A DNA stretch of 64,000 nt from Mesostigma viride (GCA_009746045.1 RPFO01000022.1:414001-478000); one strand, 5' to 3'. Shown: positions 1-13,246, counted from the first letter of the stretch. A program made the numbers and translations. The notes: a model not told the origin generated them from the letters alone.

Positions 1-3000
1 GTGCTGCCTCTGTTGGTAGACAGTAGGTAGACAACCTTCCTCGTCGGCTCGCGGCTAACAGGCTTCGGGGACAGCCTCTAAATAGTCCCGTTCCACTACC
101 ATGCATCGACCTAACAGTCGACTGAGACACATGGTGGTGCCGGTATCTCGGGCCAGAACGACAGCTCTCAGCAGCAAGATTAGCAACACCCAACGCATGC
201 TAGATTTCCTACGCCTCTGCGTTGCGCAAGCATCCCCGAATACCCAGAGCAGGCGGCAGGCTCGCATCCTACGCTTGCAGGACAAAATAAATGCGATGAA
301 AAGCACTATTTCTACCGCTTCCCTTCCCCCCTCCGTTTCACCCCCACCTCCACCCCCGCCGCACCCACCCCCATCACCCATCGTCGTCCTCCCCTGGTGG
401 GCCAGCAGGCATCCTTGGCCCTTGCCACTTTTAACACCCGCACATTGCTAGATGACGACCATAGCTGCCGGGTAGAGGAGCTAGTCGCATTCTGCATTGA
501 GCATCGTGTGTCTATATTAGGCGTCCAGGAACACCGCCGCACGGTGCCACTTGGCATGGTGAGCACTGATCGCTTGGCGGGTGGCTGGCGGTTTTTCTTC
601 GCTGGCAGCGGTACGTCTGGCCAAGGTGGTGTTGGTCTTTTGTGTTCGCCGCTGGCAGTTGCTAGCCTCAGCACGCTTAAGTTTCTAACGCCACGCCTTA
701 TGGTAGCACACTTCACCTCCGTCGAGGGGCGGTCTAAACACCACCTCACGGTGGGGGTGGGCTACGCACCCCATAGTGGTCTACCTGCGTTGGAACGCCA
801 GAAGTTCTTCGAGGACTTGCATAGCCTTGAGGGGGCCACCCCGGCCCGCCACTTTTTGGTTATGCTGCTAGACGCCAATGCCACGCTCCCCGTGGGTACT
901 GCTGGCAGTCGCTTTGCGCCTGCTGACACTGCTGCTAATGACAACACTCCCCTGTTTTCTGCCTTTTTGCGGGATAGCGGGATGGTTGCTGTCAACTGCC
1001 ACTTCCAACGTCCCTCCCAGGACTTGGTCACTTTTCGTGGCCCTAACGGCCGTCAGGCCTGTCTGGACTACGTGGTGGTACGGCAGCCCAGGTGTACCTC
1101 GGTTCTGGACACCCGAGTGTTTGACACGCCCACGGTGTGCTCTGACCACCGGTTGGTGCGCGCGACCCTTCGGCTCCGGTTCCACGTCCCCGCGCGCCGC
1201 GCCCCAGTGGTCCGCCCTGACTGGTCTGCTCTACGTCCGGTCAAGGGAGATCCTGAGGACTGGACGGACGCCGAGCACGAGCGGAACTGGTGCCGACGGA
1301 AGTACCTGTCGGCACTGGACGCCCGGGCGGACGTCGACGAGCTGGACAAGGGTGCCCCCAACGCAGCCATTTTTGCGGGCTTTGCGGCCCGTGCCCCGTT
1401 GCTGGCGGCCCGGCACCTGCCGGTCATGCCCCGCCGCCGCCCCGGCCCGCTCTACCGCCAGGACCCCAAGGTCTTGGCCGCCCGGCACCGCCTCAAGCGT
1501 AACCGGGACCCGCTGCAGAAACCATTGCTCAAGGCCGCCCTTGTGGAGGCCTACGAGCATGCTCAGGACGCGGAGGCGGCCCAGTGCATCGCGGATGCCA
1601 AGGCCTGCCAGGCTCGCAACCAGGGCAAGGACATGTGGTACCACCTCGACCGGCTCGGCGGCCGGCGGCAGCGCACCCCGGTGGAGCACACGGGGGACGG
1701 CACGGCGCCGGTAAGCCTTGACCGCTGGTTGGCCCACAATGTTTCCTTGACCGGTGGGGCTCGCGCCCCCCCCCGCCGCTTCACCCCGAGACGGCCGCCC
1801 GCCTCGGGGTCGCCGGACCCCCGCCGCCGCCAGCGCCCCCCTCCTCGGCCGCGGACTACCAAGTCCCCGCCTTGAAGGAGGGCTGCCTTGCCACCAACGA
1901 CGTCGTCCACCCCTTCACTTTGGAGGAATTGGACGGCGCCCTTGCTCGCCTGCGGTACGATGCGGCGGTCGGGGCCGACCACCTTTCTGCTGAGCTGCTG
2001 AAGACCCCTGATCTGGCGGTTAGGGATCTTCTGCTGGCGTTCTGCAACCGTGTCCTGCTCTCTGACGAGCCTCCGCCTGCTGAGTGGCAGACGGCCATCC
2101 GCGTCATGCTGTACAAGAAGGGCTCTGCTGCTGACCCCGGTAACTACCGGGGTGTCTGCCTCCAGAGCGCCGCGCTGAAGGTCTTCATGCGCATGATGCT
2201 GCACAGGCTCCGCGCCGCGCTGGACCCACACCTGGGTGAGTCTCAGATGGGTTTCCGTAGTGGTCGTAACACTGTCATGGCTGTGTTTGTCGCGCGCCGG
2301 TTGATGGAGGAGGTGCGTCGCCTTCCCCCTGACAGTTTGCCGCTGGTCCTCATTTTTGTTGACTATATCAAGGCCTTTGACACGGTCCTCTGGGAGGCTC
2401 TTTGGGCCATCCTAGCTCTGGACCGCGTGCCACCAGCGTTTATTGCTGCCATTCGCCGACTGTATGAGGGCTCACAGGCAGTAGTGCGGACTGCGGAAGG
2501 CACCACCCCACCATTCCCCCTTCACCACGGGGTGTGGCAAGGTTGTGTCCTGTCTCCATACCTGTTCATTATTGTCGTGGACCACGTCATGCGCCAGGCA
2601 CGTGCGCGCTTTACTGCTCTTAAGGGGTTCGAGCCAGGCTTGGACATCCTTAACGAGCGTGGGCACGGCGGGGTTAGCACGGGTTACCGCCTGGCTGACC
2701 TGATTTACGCGGACGACACCACCCTCATCGCGCGCCCCGAGCACATTCAGACCTGGCTGGACTGTCTGGGCCTGGAGGCGAGGGCGGTGGGGTTGGAGAT
2801 TAGTGTCAAAACTGAGGCGATGGTGATTGGGGCCTCCAGTCGCCCACCGCTGCCGCGCCTGCTAGACGGGACGGAGGTCCCACTCCGCGACCGCTTCAAG
2901 CTGTTGGGGAGTTGGCTTCCGGACACTGCCGACGATGTGGACACCCGCATCGGCCTTTCCTGGGCCAAGCTCCGTTCGCTCAACACCTACTGGCGCTCCA

Positions 3001-3705
3001 AGGGCCTGGACGAGCACCGCAAGCGCATGCTCTTCAAGGTCCTCGTCCTCACGGTGCTCACGTATGGCGCCGAGGCATGGACACTCACGGCAACACTGGC
3101 AGCCAAGCTAGACGGCACGGTAACCCGGATGCTCCGACAGGTCCTGAATGTCGGGTTTTCTCAGCGTAGGTCCTTAGAGTCTTTGTATCACGGTATGCCG
3201 CGTATTTCGGACGAGATTAGACAGCGTAGGATAGCATTTGTAGGACATCTTGCTCGCACCAGCCAGGTCGACACCGCCCTTGGTCTGGCCGGTCCCCAGC
3301 GGCTCGGCCAACCGGGGCGGCACATTTTGACCTGGCCTGGCCCCAAGAACATTCCTAAAAAGGTAGGGAAACATGCCATGACCTATACCCAGATGTTGCT
3401 GGACGACCTAGTGGTCCCAGCCCAGTTTGAGTACCGCATCCACTCTCTCTCCCGTCTTTGGACTGCCATGCAGGACAAGGAGCGGTGGAAGAAGATTGTC
3501 AAGGCACACACGCCCGACCCTGTGGGCAAGCCACCTCCCCCCAAGCGGAGGAGGCGTTTTGATGAGTAGTGTAGTTAGGCTTTTCTAGATAGAGTTAGGA
3601 TAGTTCGATCACGCGGCTTCCTCCACCCCATCCATCATGAAATATGTGCTACATGACCTCCCCACGGAGGCATGTTATAATTTAATTTAATTTAATTTTT
3701 TAATA
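1..3705 (+). mobile_element. LINE (non-LTR retrotransposon), 5' end outside window
   Basis: A long ORF with an apurinic-type endonuclease followed by a reverse transcriptase ends at 3569. A short 3' UTR follows, then an AT tail of TTTAA-type repeats at 3677-3703, the usual end of a non-LTR element. The element has no LTRs. Its 5' end is not visible because coding-like sequence starts within 100 bases of the window edge. The flank after the tail shows no obvious target duplication because the other side lies outside the window. Confidence 0.85.
101..3569 (+). CDS. LINE ORF: EEP endonuclease + reverse transcriptase (two apparent frameshifts)
   Basis: The polyprotein nicks the target DNA and primes cDNA synthesis. 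The endonuclease (about 415-1200) shows the family signatures in order: ATFNTRT, the catalytic Glu in VQEHR, the D-x-N in LLDANA, and the SDH in CSDHR. The reverse transcriptase (about 1900-2900) shows FVDYIKAFD (motif A) and YADD (motif C, near 2705-2716). A typical C-terminal thumb region with WTLT follows. The reading frame steps back by one at C-rich runs near 350-390 and at a run of nine C at about 1766-1774. Both steps look like one missing base, and sequence on either side reads as continuous protein. The ATG at 101 is the first in the upstream frame but the true start may lie further left. Clade assignment was not attempted. Confidence 0.8.
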
Positions 3706-4010
3706 TACATGTATGCTGGACCTCGCGCATCTCAGCCCTCTAAGAAATGTTATTTGAACTCAGGTCTAGATCTAAATATATACATGATCTGGATAATATT
3801 ATACACTTCCTTAAAAGAGCATGAATCGAGCTTTACAATTCAGGACAAGGAACTCGTTTGCAAATCACGGCTGAAAGGCAAGTGCTCACAACGAAGCACG
3901 TGCTCTCAAGGCTGTCCACCTCGTCCAACCAAGCCCGGGCGAGCTGGCCTACTGAACAGGTCTCTTCTTGGCCAAGTTCGTGAGCCGTTTCTCGACGTCT
4001 GTCGGAATGG
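3706..4010. other. no gene recognised
   Basis: About 300 bases between the LINE tail and the DNA-transposon coding region. Base composition is mixed. An open frame covers part of it, but its translation resembles nothing known and has no coding character. Confidence 0.4.
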
Positions 4011-4320
4011 TCAAGATGGCCTGGCGATTGTTAGCTGGGTTGACAACAATGGTGTGTTCGAACCCCGCGTCCATGCACAGGTAGCAATTGACCAAGTTTG
4101 GCTGTTCAGGTTGGCATCGGCGTCCATTTTGAACATCGTCGCCATACCCGGAAATCTGTCCCAGTAGCGCACCCCCACCACCCATTGTCCCTTACGGAAC
4201 AACTCCCTATCGACCTTGCCGTTTCTGTCGGCCACTCGCCTCACGAAAGTAGCGGCCACCTGATAAGGCTCCTGCAAGACTTCCGCTAGCCAATATGGAT
4301 GATCTGGATCGTGGGACTCA

Positions 4321-5610
4321 TCACCAGAGTAGGACTCGACGGCAAAAATGTCTCGCAACTTCAGTCTCCTTCCCATCATCGTCCTCTCTGCCTGTAGTCT
4401 GTTCAGTCGCGTCCCTGCGTGCCCCCCTTGTCCGTTTGGGTTCCTTTGCACTGGCTCCCCCAGTTTGTGGAGCTTCATCCGAGCACCTCCCACATTCCAG
4501 CCGTCCATGTCGGTCCACTCCTTTCGACAATCCCACCACCTTTCCTCGGCGCACGCACCGCCACAATAGCAGGAATACTGGCGCAGCATTAAGCGCGTCA
4601 CATTCGACTTGTCCATGCGCCACCAGTGCGCCTTCTTCACTCCTTTGATTTCGCCGCGCCCTGGGCTGTAAGGAAGCACCTGCGCGTCGAAGACAAGATT
4701 TGCACAAGGGAAAGTTGAAGTTACGAGACCATCGAGCTAGTTGTGTTTTATTAAGCACTCCTGATCGCCAGGACTCCAAGAACGCCCTAGAAACGACGGC
4801 CGGCGTAACTATTCCCTGAACAAGGACTGTACACTTAATTACCTCGGGGAACTCGAAGAAGTTACGCCTGGTCGTTGTGGTCCCGCCCACCGCCCCCGAC
4901 GCCAGATTCTCCACCAACTGGGCGGCCGTCTGTTTGTCCTGGTTCTCTTCCCTGATGTGCCACCTCCTCAACATGCACTTCACAGTCCCACCAGCTCCAT
5001 CCACCTCCCCCTTTCCGTGCTGCTCCCCAAAGTAATTCCACTCAAATGACTCCAGGTGCGGATCCTCCGTCAGCAGCCGGGCCACTTCCGCGATCACATT
5101 CCTTGACTTGAACTGCATGGAGCAATTGTCCGACCACCCAATGAAGCGCTTCACCTCTACCCCTTCTGACCGTAGTGTCGCCAGGATTTTGAGGATAGCA
5201 AAACGGAGGGCCCGCCCGTCCCTTTTCATTCCGCCCTGTCCGATGAAGTGAAACTCCCTTCTCACGACCTTTCCCGACGCTGGATCCAAGTAGCGCACGA
5301 TCCAGGGCATAAGGACAAATGTGACTGGATGCCAATACTGTGCTTGGAGATTGTGATAGGTGTAAGACTGGTAGTTCTCGGCGTAATCTGTGTGGCATAC
5401 AAGGTCCCCCACCCGCATCCTTGAGAGACATTCCTTGGAGGCGTCCGCTTGCCACCACGCGTTGAAGCAATGCTGGATGAAGTCCGGCCACTTGTCCACA
5501 ATCGCCTCCTTTAGCTCCGTTGGTGTGGACTTGACGTCGACTTGCGTCAATCGCTGCCCACCAGCCTTTGCGATCTCGTCACAGTCGTCCTGCATATGCG
5601 CAATGTGCAC
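4321..5610 (-). pseudogene. transposase-like protein, DDE-type C-terminal part
   Basis: This frame encodes about 429 residues of a protein family seen widely in animals and protists as a DNA-transposon product. Visible signatures are HTDYAENYQS near the start, IGWSDNCSMQFKSRN in the middle, and FGEQHGKGEVDGAGG about 200 residues after the first. The D, D and the HGKG-VDG-GG box are in the order expected for the family. From memory of the family, the D residues and this box form the DDE-like core; the exact Repbase superfamily is not certain to me. No ATG with a good upstream boundary is evident, so it is probably an internal exon or a broken gene. Sequence after about 4700 (in gene order) degenerates. 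Confidence 0.55.
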
Positions 5611-6485
5611 AACAGAAAAGACATCAACTTCGACCCACCAATGACCTGTAGGAAGAAAAAAGACAGGACCTCAGGAAAAATTGAAAAAGAAACGCCTTGG
5701 GGCGCAACCACTCCACTAAAAATTACCTCTGGCCCAAGAACCTCAGGAAACATTGCAAAAGAAACGCCTTGGGGCGCAACCACTCCACTAAAAATTACCT
5801 CTGGCCCAAGAACCGCACCCGGCGGCACATCCTGCATCTCGTATCTGGTCCATGAAATCAGGTGGTTGGAAGCCTCCTCCCGTTCGCATAACATAAAGTT
5901 CCGAATTCCACACTTGGGAGCCCGGCAAGTGCCCAACACACAAGCCTTACGCCGGATCGAGCAAACCCCCAACTCCTCGCCCAGGTCATGATCGGGCACC
6001 CCTTCCTCGTCGTCCAGCACCCTCCCATGCATGGGCAGATCCTCAAGTTCGCCCTGAAAAGGCTGAACCTGCGGCCGCGACGACCCCACAGACGACCTCG
6101 AACCTCCCCCCTCCCTCATCCCCTCCACCTCACAAGTAAACTTGTTCACCCACTCTGTCGTGTGAGTGGCTTTGAAAATGGAACATGTGGGCACGGACGA
6201 CCCCACGTCGAGCTGGCTACCATGATCGCACGCGTGGCATTCAGGTCCGCACTCGCATCTGGCATGAAAAGTTGCACGAAATTTGGCCAACCCCCCAACC
6301 ATGGACTGCATGGTAGTGTGGTGCTGGCATGCGCACAAGTTCCGCATTTTCCACCGCCCCTTGACGCATGCGGGCATATGCTTGCAAAAAGTAGTGTATC
6401 CCACATGAACTGTGCTCTTCTGATTCGTGCGTAGCATTGACATCCCTGCCTCCGTCTCCAAAATCACCTGATTTCCCCCCCTCAC
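5547..6485 (-). pseudogene. transposase-like protein, Cys/His-rich middle part
   Basis: The first ~110 codons contain a run of Cys and His (for example NLCACQHH and CECGPECHACDH) that matches the zinc-binding middle region normally found before the DDE-like part of this transposase family. It overlaps the neighbouring frame downstream by 64 bases and lies between the other two pieces in the right order. The last third is built on a 72-bp tandem duplication (5669-5812) and is unlikely to be functional coding sequence. It could instead be partly intronic. Confidence 0.45.
5669..5812. repeat. 72-bp tandem duplication
   Basis: Copy 1 (5669-5740) and copy 2 (5741-5812) are nearly identical and differ at a few positions close to their starts. 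It lies inside the decayed transposase region and keeps the frame open because 72 is a multiple of three. Confidence 0.9.
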
Positions 6486-7431
6486 ACCCTCCTCTCCCTC
6501 CCCCCCCCCCCTCCCTACTGTCCATCCGCCGCGGTGGCTTCAACTCCGGATGGCGGGAAATGAACACTTCGTAAATCTTCGACTTGGAGACAGTATAGTA
6601 GCGCGCACCCTCCGAAAACGCTAGTGTATGTTTGTAATCCTTTCTTGTCCATTCACAATGAACATCCTTCATGTTCGGAGACGCCCGCGTCAAGTTATCA
6701 TCCCTCCAGCACGCTTGTATCAGGGCAATGACTTCCGTCGGAAGCTCGTCTTTCCTCCTCCTCCTCTCTGGCGCACTCATCAAAAGGTCGTCCTCCCCTT
6801 CTTCCATTCCATCCCTGTGACCCCGAACAGTTGCGACAAAGCGCCTGTCAATCCCGAACGCGCGCTCCACAATCCTGTCCGGGACGCCCTCCATTGCCTT
6901 CGTAACAAGTCCACACAAGGCCCACCTAAGCCCACGATCCTTCTCAGATGTTCCCAAGTCGCCAAAAGCCTTCTTGATGGTATCCCGAAGAGATTCCGCC
7001 CAACTTTCAGGAAGCCCGTCGTCACAGTTCTTCCTCTTCTTAATGCCGTTGCTCTCCGCCACCATGGCATTTAGTCTTGAAGCTGCGCAAGACAGAACCT
7101 CCGCGCTCATCTCTGGCGTCCTGTGGTTGTTTGCTTTCACGCGTTCCGCCATGATAGGAAAGATGTCATTGGCAATTTTGTACCCCTTGTTCTCGATGTA
7201 CTTGTCGCTCCAGGGACCGCGAAGTGCAGGCTCCCGGTCGTCATTGGACAAGGGACGCGAACCGTCGGAAACGGCCCCCCGCCCCGATCGCGCCATCAGA
7301 CTTTGGTCAGACGGCAGCTGATTTTTTTCGCCTCTTAATCCCGCGGCACCGAAAGCCCTGAGGATGAGTAATGATAAATAATCACCATTAAAGACACGAC
7401 GAAAACGATGGGCATCAAACAAGAACGACAA
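6241..7431 (-). pseudogene. transposase-like protein, N-terminal part
   Basis: About 396 codons. The core (about residues 70-300) is helical and charged. It includes LPTEVIALIQACWRDDNLT and a following GARYYTVSKSKIYEVF segment, which resemble the N-terminal region of the same transposase family as the 4321-5610 piece. The frame degenerates into Gly-rich low complexity (about 6480-6520), where the next piece begins in another frame. I infer one interrupted gene reading 7431 to 4321. Confidence 0.45.
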
Positions 7432-7442
7432 GCGTCATTAAT

Positions 7443-8000
7443 AACGCCGGCCGGCGCAACTGGATACATGTAAACCATACAAAAGTGATTTTATGAAACA
7501 CATACAGTTTGTCATTAATAACGACGGCCGGCGTAACTCGGGCGCAATTAAAAACCATTAAGAAGCAACTCAGGATATGCAGGCAGAAATCCTTCAGGTG
7601 TAAAAAAGATGTACAAACACACTTTTGGTAATGGGGCCTGATTGCGCAACTGCAAGATACCATTGGAAACGCCGGCCGGCGCAACTGGATGCATGTACAT
7701 AAACCATACAAAAGTGATTTGCACAAAACCCCTACAATTTGTCATGAGTAACGACGGCCGGCGTAACTCGGTTGCATTTGAAAACCACAAAGAAGCAACT
7801 CAGGTAGTGAAGGCGGAAATCCCAGAGGTGATAAAATGTTTACCAACACAAAATGTTGATAAGCGTGCAAGCTTTTGCAAGTGCGCGCAAGATACCATTG
7901 GAAACGCCGGCCGGCGCAACTGGAACACCAAAACAAAAAACTTGATTTGCACGAAACCCATTCAGTTCGTCATGGATAACGACGGCCGGCGCAACTTCAT
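7443..8000. repeat. ~230-bp tandem array with paired GCCGGC palindromes
   Basis: A motif AACGCCGGCCGGCGCAACTG starts at 7443, 7668 and 7903, and a sister motif AACGACGGCCGGCGTAACT starts at 7520, 7750 and 7978. The spacing gives about two and a half copies of a ~230-bp unit, each with two palindromes about 77 bp apart. The sister motif also occurs once inside the transposase coding region at 4792. No ORF here is credible. Confidence 0.8.
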
Positions 8001-8299
8001 GGCACTCACCACTTTCACCAAATGCCATGTCGCCATTATATTGAGGAAAGCGAAGTATGCCCACTTGAAGCTGTGGTCTGCAGAACATTGACACAAAATA
8101 TGCATGGTATTTCAAGCAATGAATGCTATGTGTCAGGCATCAATGTCTTTATTGTATCCAAATGTGGTTAGGACGGAGGTTTACATTGGTTGCTATTTTA
8201 AGACAATGGCGTATAACCAAACATTGCACACACTCAAGAGTGTACTTATGCTGAACTGGAAAGGAACATTAAACCCCAATAAGGTAGATATTTTTCTTT

Positions 8300-8455
8300 T
8301 ACATTTTAATTTTTTATATACTACTTTATATAATATTATATTATATTATATTATGCTATATTATGTTATATGAAATAACATTAAAATTAACATAAAATTA
8401 AAATTATATATTAATTATAGTATATTATATAATTTATATTATATATTATATTCAC
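8300..8455. repeat. AT-rich low-complexity tract
   Basis: Runs of TATAT, ATTATATTAT and related AT-only words fill this stretch, very unlike its flanks. No gene or repeat unit with a clear period is visible. Confidence 0.85.
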
Positions 8456-10300
8456 GATGCTCTGTGTATTAATGAGATATCAGACACACCTACATCACAT
8501 CGCCTTGATGTTTCCGTTGTATGGGTCCGGTCGGGCGTTGGTAGCTGGTCGACAACAATTCTACATTTCCTAAAAAAAAATGCGACCGTGCCTACATTCG
8601 AAGGCGCGCTGTGGCTGACCTGAACTATCGGTGAACACCTCGGCGTCACTTGACCGGCCTAGGTTGACATTTCGGCAGAGTAACGCTGCTTAAAGGATCA
8701 TTGCGTAGTTCGCGCGATTTGGCTCTTTATATATGTTTTTGGAGACGACGAGCAAGCATCCGATTGGTCAGCCAATTCCTGTCCAGTCCTCGGACAGTGT
8801 CCAATCCGGTGCTTGGGATCCAGAAAACGTGCTCGAGCCTGGCCACTCTGTCGCGGGCGCCGCGCTAGTGGCGTCGCGCCCAAACCTGACCAGGCCATAG
8901 GAAAGGGCGGGGGCGAATGCAAGAATTATTGTTATATCCTGACCTGTCCTGGGGAAGGTCCGGGGCGAATGCAAGAATTAATATACCTGCGTATGCAACC
9001 AACACGGCCGATCCACATACATAATCCGACTGAGCTGGACGGTACGGACCAAATTTCGGTGCAAATTGAGGCCCAAAAGCTATGTCGGCATGGTGCGCGC
9101 ACCCCTTGCGGTAGGGGCCATGGCGACTGCCTTTAGACGAAACGTGACAAATCTGGCACGCGGAAAGCAGAAATGCTCGATTGTTGGAGAAAATTAGTTA
9201 CTGATTCTAATTTATGGCGGGATGGTTGCGATCTATAATGTCGCGGGCTTTTTTTCTTTGCCATCGGCAGGGGGGGTCCGGCCTGAATTTCTGTCGGGAT
9301 GAATAAAGTATATTGGATGCCTGCCGGGTTGATTGTCGATTGTTGCCAGTTTTGATGGTCGTAAGGAAAGCTAGTTTAATGATGTTTCTAAAGCCGTAAA
9401 AATTCCCGCTGCTATCTTTACCTTTCCCGTCATTTTGCGGTAAGATAACATTAGCCCTGCGCGATGCGTACTGCCCAACCACTCCATGAAAGGGTGGACT
9501 TTCTTGTGCGCCTGGGCACGAATAAATGCCCGTTATGGTACGTTCTTGTGTTAAACGTCTTAAGCTTGCGTTTTCCTGCTTTCTTACCTCGTTGAGCGTA
9601 AGCTTTTTGCCTTCTTTCCGGCCAGATGCAGCCAGAAAGTTGCGGGTCCTGGCGCTGCATCGCTGGATTCCTGGGTGTCTTTTAGCTAGTTAATCGTCTG
9701 TGACGTGGCTGGCTTTCTGCAGCGCGTGGCCCGCAACCTGTCGGGAAGGTGTAATGCTTTTATTTCCATGCTTCTCTGAAATTTCTTTTGCTTTATAGAC
9801 AGTTGTGTTCGAGGAAATTCACGCGGTCTTCCTAAGCAGCGGCATCATTTTCCCCAGACACTGACGAGCTGGCACCTGTCTCCTAAAGAGAGCGGCTCGT
9901 GCTTGTTAGAAAGGAGGCAGTGTGCATTTTGCGGGACACAATGCTTTGGTGGCACATGCGTCAGGTAGGCTGTTCCAATGGTCTCTTCACCTTTCCCACT
10001 GAGTAAATGTTAGCATTTGTCATGCTAACCAGAGCAGCTAGCCACAGGTTGGCTGGATAAAAAGTCAGCTTATTTTCTCTTTATATACTGCGTGTGTGGT
10101 CCTCCACGTGTCCGGCTTGTTGGGCATTTTGGAAGAGGGTTTATAATGTGTTGTTGGGTGGAACAACTTGGTTGTTGGCACAAAATCACACATTATTAGC
10201 CTGAGATAGGCATGACATATGCTGCTCAGGCGTGTCGTCCTACCAGCCTTGTTGTTAAGGGTAGACTCACAAGGCTGGCTGTGCCGATGGAGGGGTGGGG
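8456..10300. other. 1.8 kb without recognisable genes
   Basis: Mixed composition, no ORF with protein character, no RNA gene seen. A short phrase, GGGGCGAATGCAAGAATTA, occurs twice (about 8911 and 8962). Nothing else stands out. Confidence 0.5.
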
Positions 10301-10308
10301 CGTGCTAG

Positions 10309-10803
10309 CCCCCCCCCACACCCACGCATGCATGCTAGCCCACCCCCACACCCACGCATGCATGCTAGCCCCGGCCCCGGCCCCCCACACCCACGCATGC
10401 ATGCTAGCCCCCCCCACACCCACGCATGCATGCTAGCCCACACTCACACCCACGCATGCATGCTAGCCCACCCCCACACCCACGCATGCATGCTAGCCCC
10501 CCCCACACCCACGCATTCATGCCAGCCCCCCCCACACCCACGCATGCATGACAGCCCCCCCACACACCCACGCATGCATGCTAGCCCCCCACACACACCC
10601 ACGCATGCATGCCAGCCCCCATACACACCCACGCATGCATGCCAGCCCCCCCCACACTTACGCATGCATGCTAGCCCCCCACACACACCCACGCATGCAT
10701 GCCAGCCCCCCCACACACCCACGCATGCAGGCTAGCCCCCCCCACACCCACGCATGCATGCCAGCCCACCCCCACACCCACGCGTGCATGCCAGCCCACC
10801 CCT
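10309..10803. repeat. ~28-30-bp minisatellite rich in GCATGCATGC
   Basis: About 17 copies of a unit made of a C run, ACACCCACG and GCATGCATGC(T/C)AGC. Copies differ mainly in the length of the C run and in TAGC versus CAGC. Each unit contains the self-complementary GCATGCATGC. The array gives His/Pro/Met-rich spurious ORFs on both strands. Confidence 0.9.
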
Positions 10804-13246
10804 AGCTTGAGCGTGCTTGTAAAGTTTTTGCATGGTTTATTAAAATGAGTGGAATATGTATTTATTGCATTAAATGTTAATTTTATCATGAATGAAAATG
10901 GTCAACATTGCCGAAGTGCCCCTAAATTGCTCAATATTGTGTGCTCAAGAATTCAATGAGGATTGTCATCATGGAAACCCGCACAAATTCACGATTCCGG
11001 GCATGCATGTGAAAGTATCAAGAACAATTTTCAATTAAGAATGGTATCTCATTGTTCCATGAATCAATATGACTCCATGTACGTAGACAAGCCATGATGA
11101 CCCCATGGGAGCCTGAATCCTCATCATTAAATACATAAATGCCACCCATGTACGTAGACGGGCCATGATGACACCAATGGAGCCTGAATCCTCATCATTA
11201 ATTACATAAATGCCAACCATGTACATACACGGGCAATGATGACACCATGGGAGCCTGAATCCTCATCATTAATTACATAAATGCCAACCATGTACGTAGG
11301 CCAGCCATGATGACACTGTGGGAGCCTGAATCCTCATCATTAATTTCATACATGCCAACAACACGTAGACGGGCCATAATGACACCACGGGAGCCTGAAT
11401 CCTGATCATTTTTTTTTCTTTGACATCCATGTACGTAGGCCAGCCATGATGACACCATGGGAGCCTGAATCCTCATCATTTTTTTTCTGAGACATCCATG
11501 TACGTAGGCCAGCCATGATGACACCATGGGAGCCTGAATCCTCATCATTAAATACATACATGCCATCCATGTACGTAGACAGGCCATGATGACACCATGG
11601 GAGCCTGAATCCTCATCATTTACTATTCCTTGACATCCATGTACGTAGACGGGCCATGATGACACCATGGGAGCCTGAATCCTCATCATTTTTTTTTCTT
11701 TGACATCCATGTACATACGTAGGCCAGCCATGATGACACCAATGGAGCCTGAATCCTCATCATTAATTACATACATGCCATCCATGTACGTAGACAGGCC
11801 ATGACATCTGACACCATGGGAGCCTGAATCCTCATCATTTACTATTCCTTGACATCCATGTACGTAGACGGGCCATGATGACACCATGGGAGCCTGAATC
11901 CTCATCATTTTTTTTTCTTTGACATCCATGTACATACGTAGGCCAGCCATGATGACACCAATGGAGCCTGAATCCTCATCATTAATTACATACATAAATG
12001 CCATGATCATCAATGACCCCATGGGAGCCTGAATCCTCATCATTAAATACATAAATGCCACGGTCCATGTACGTAGACGGGCCATGATGACACCAATGGA
12101 GCCTGAATCCTCATCATTAATTACATAAATGCCAACCATGTACATACACGGGCAATGATGACACCATGGGAGCCTGAATCCTCATCATTAATTACATAAA
12201 TGCCAACCATGTACGTAGGCCAGCCATGATGACACTATGGGAGCCTGAATCCTCATCATTAATTTCATACATGCCAACAACACGTAGACGGGCCATAATG
12301 ACACCACGGGAGCCTGAATCCTCATCATTTTTTTTCTTTGACATCCATGTACGTAGGCCAGCCATGATGACACCATGGGAGCCTGAATCCTCATCATTTT
12401 TTTTCTGAGACATCCATGTACGTAGGCCAGCCATGATGACACCATGGGAGCCTGAATCCTCATCATTAAATACATACATGCCATCCATGTACGTAGACAG
12501 GCCATGATGACACCATGGGAGCCTGAATCCTCATCATTTACTATTCCTTGACATCCATGTACGTAGACGGGCCATGATGACACCATGGGAGCCTGAATCC
12601 TCATCATTTTTTTTTCTTTGACATCCATGTACATACGTAGGCCAGCCATGATGACACCAATGGAGCCTGAATCCTCATCATTAATTACATACATGCCATC
12701 CATGTACGTAGACAGGCCATGACATCTGACACCATGGGAGCCTGAATCCTCATCATTTACTATTCCTTGACATCCATGTACGTAGACGGGCCATGATGAC
12801 ACCATGGGAGCCTGAATCCTCATCATTTTTTTTTCTTTGACATCCATGTACATACGTAGGCCAGCCATGATGACACCAATGGAGCCTGAATCCTCATCAT
12901 TAATTACATACATAAATGCCAACCATGTACATACACGGGCAATGATGACACCAATGGAGCCTGAATCCTCATCATTAATTACATAAATGCCAACCATGTA
13001 CATACACGGGCAATGATGACACCATGGGAGCCTGAATCCTCATCATTTTTTTTTTCTTTGACATCCATGTACATACGTAGGCCAGCCATGATGACACCAA
13101 TGGAGCCTGAATCCTCATCATTAATTACATACATGCCATCCATGTACGTAGACAAGCCATGATGACACCATGGGAGCCTGAATCCTCATCATTTACTATT
13201 CCTTGACATCCATGTACGTAGACGGGCCATGATGACACCAATGGAG

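Larger units (their letters stand above)
4011..7431 (-). mobile_element. decayed DNA transposon, coding part
   Basis: Three overlapping minus-strand reading frames (7431-6241, 6485-5547, 5610-4321, with a tail to 4011) look like successive parts of one transposase gene, separated by introns or frameshifts. The last part carries a DDE-like region, the middle part a Cys/His-rich segment, the first a helical N-terminal region. I did not find terminal inverted repeats by eye, so the ends are not defined. An array of GCCGGC-palindrome repeats lies just beyond the 5' end at 7443-8000 and may be subterminal sequence of the same element. Confidence 0.55.

Noticed and set aside
10295-10735. 146-codon His/Pro/Met-rich ORF
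   Set aside because: By-product of the GCATGCATGC minisatellite; all frames look alike.
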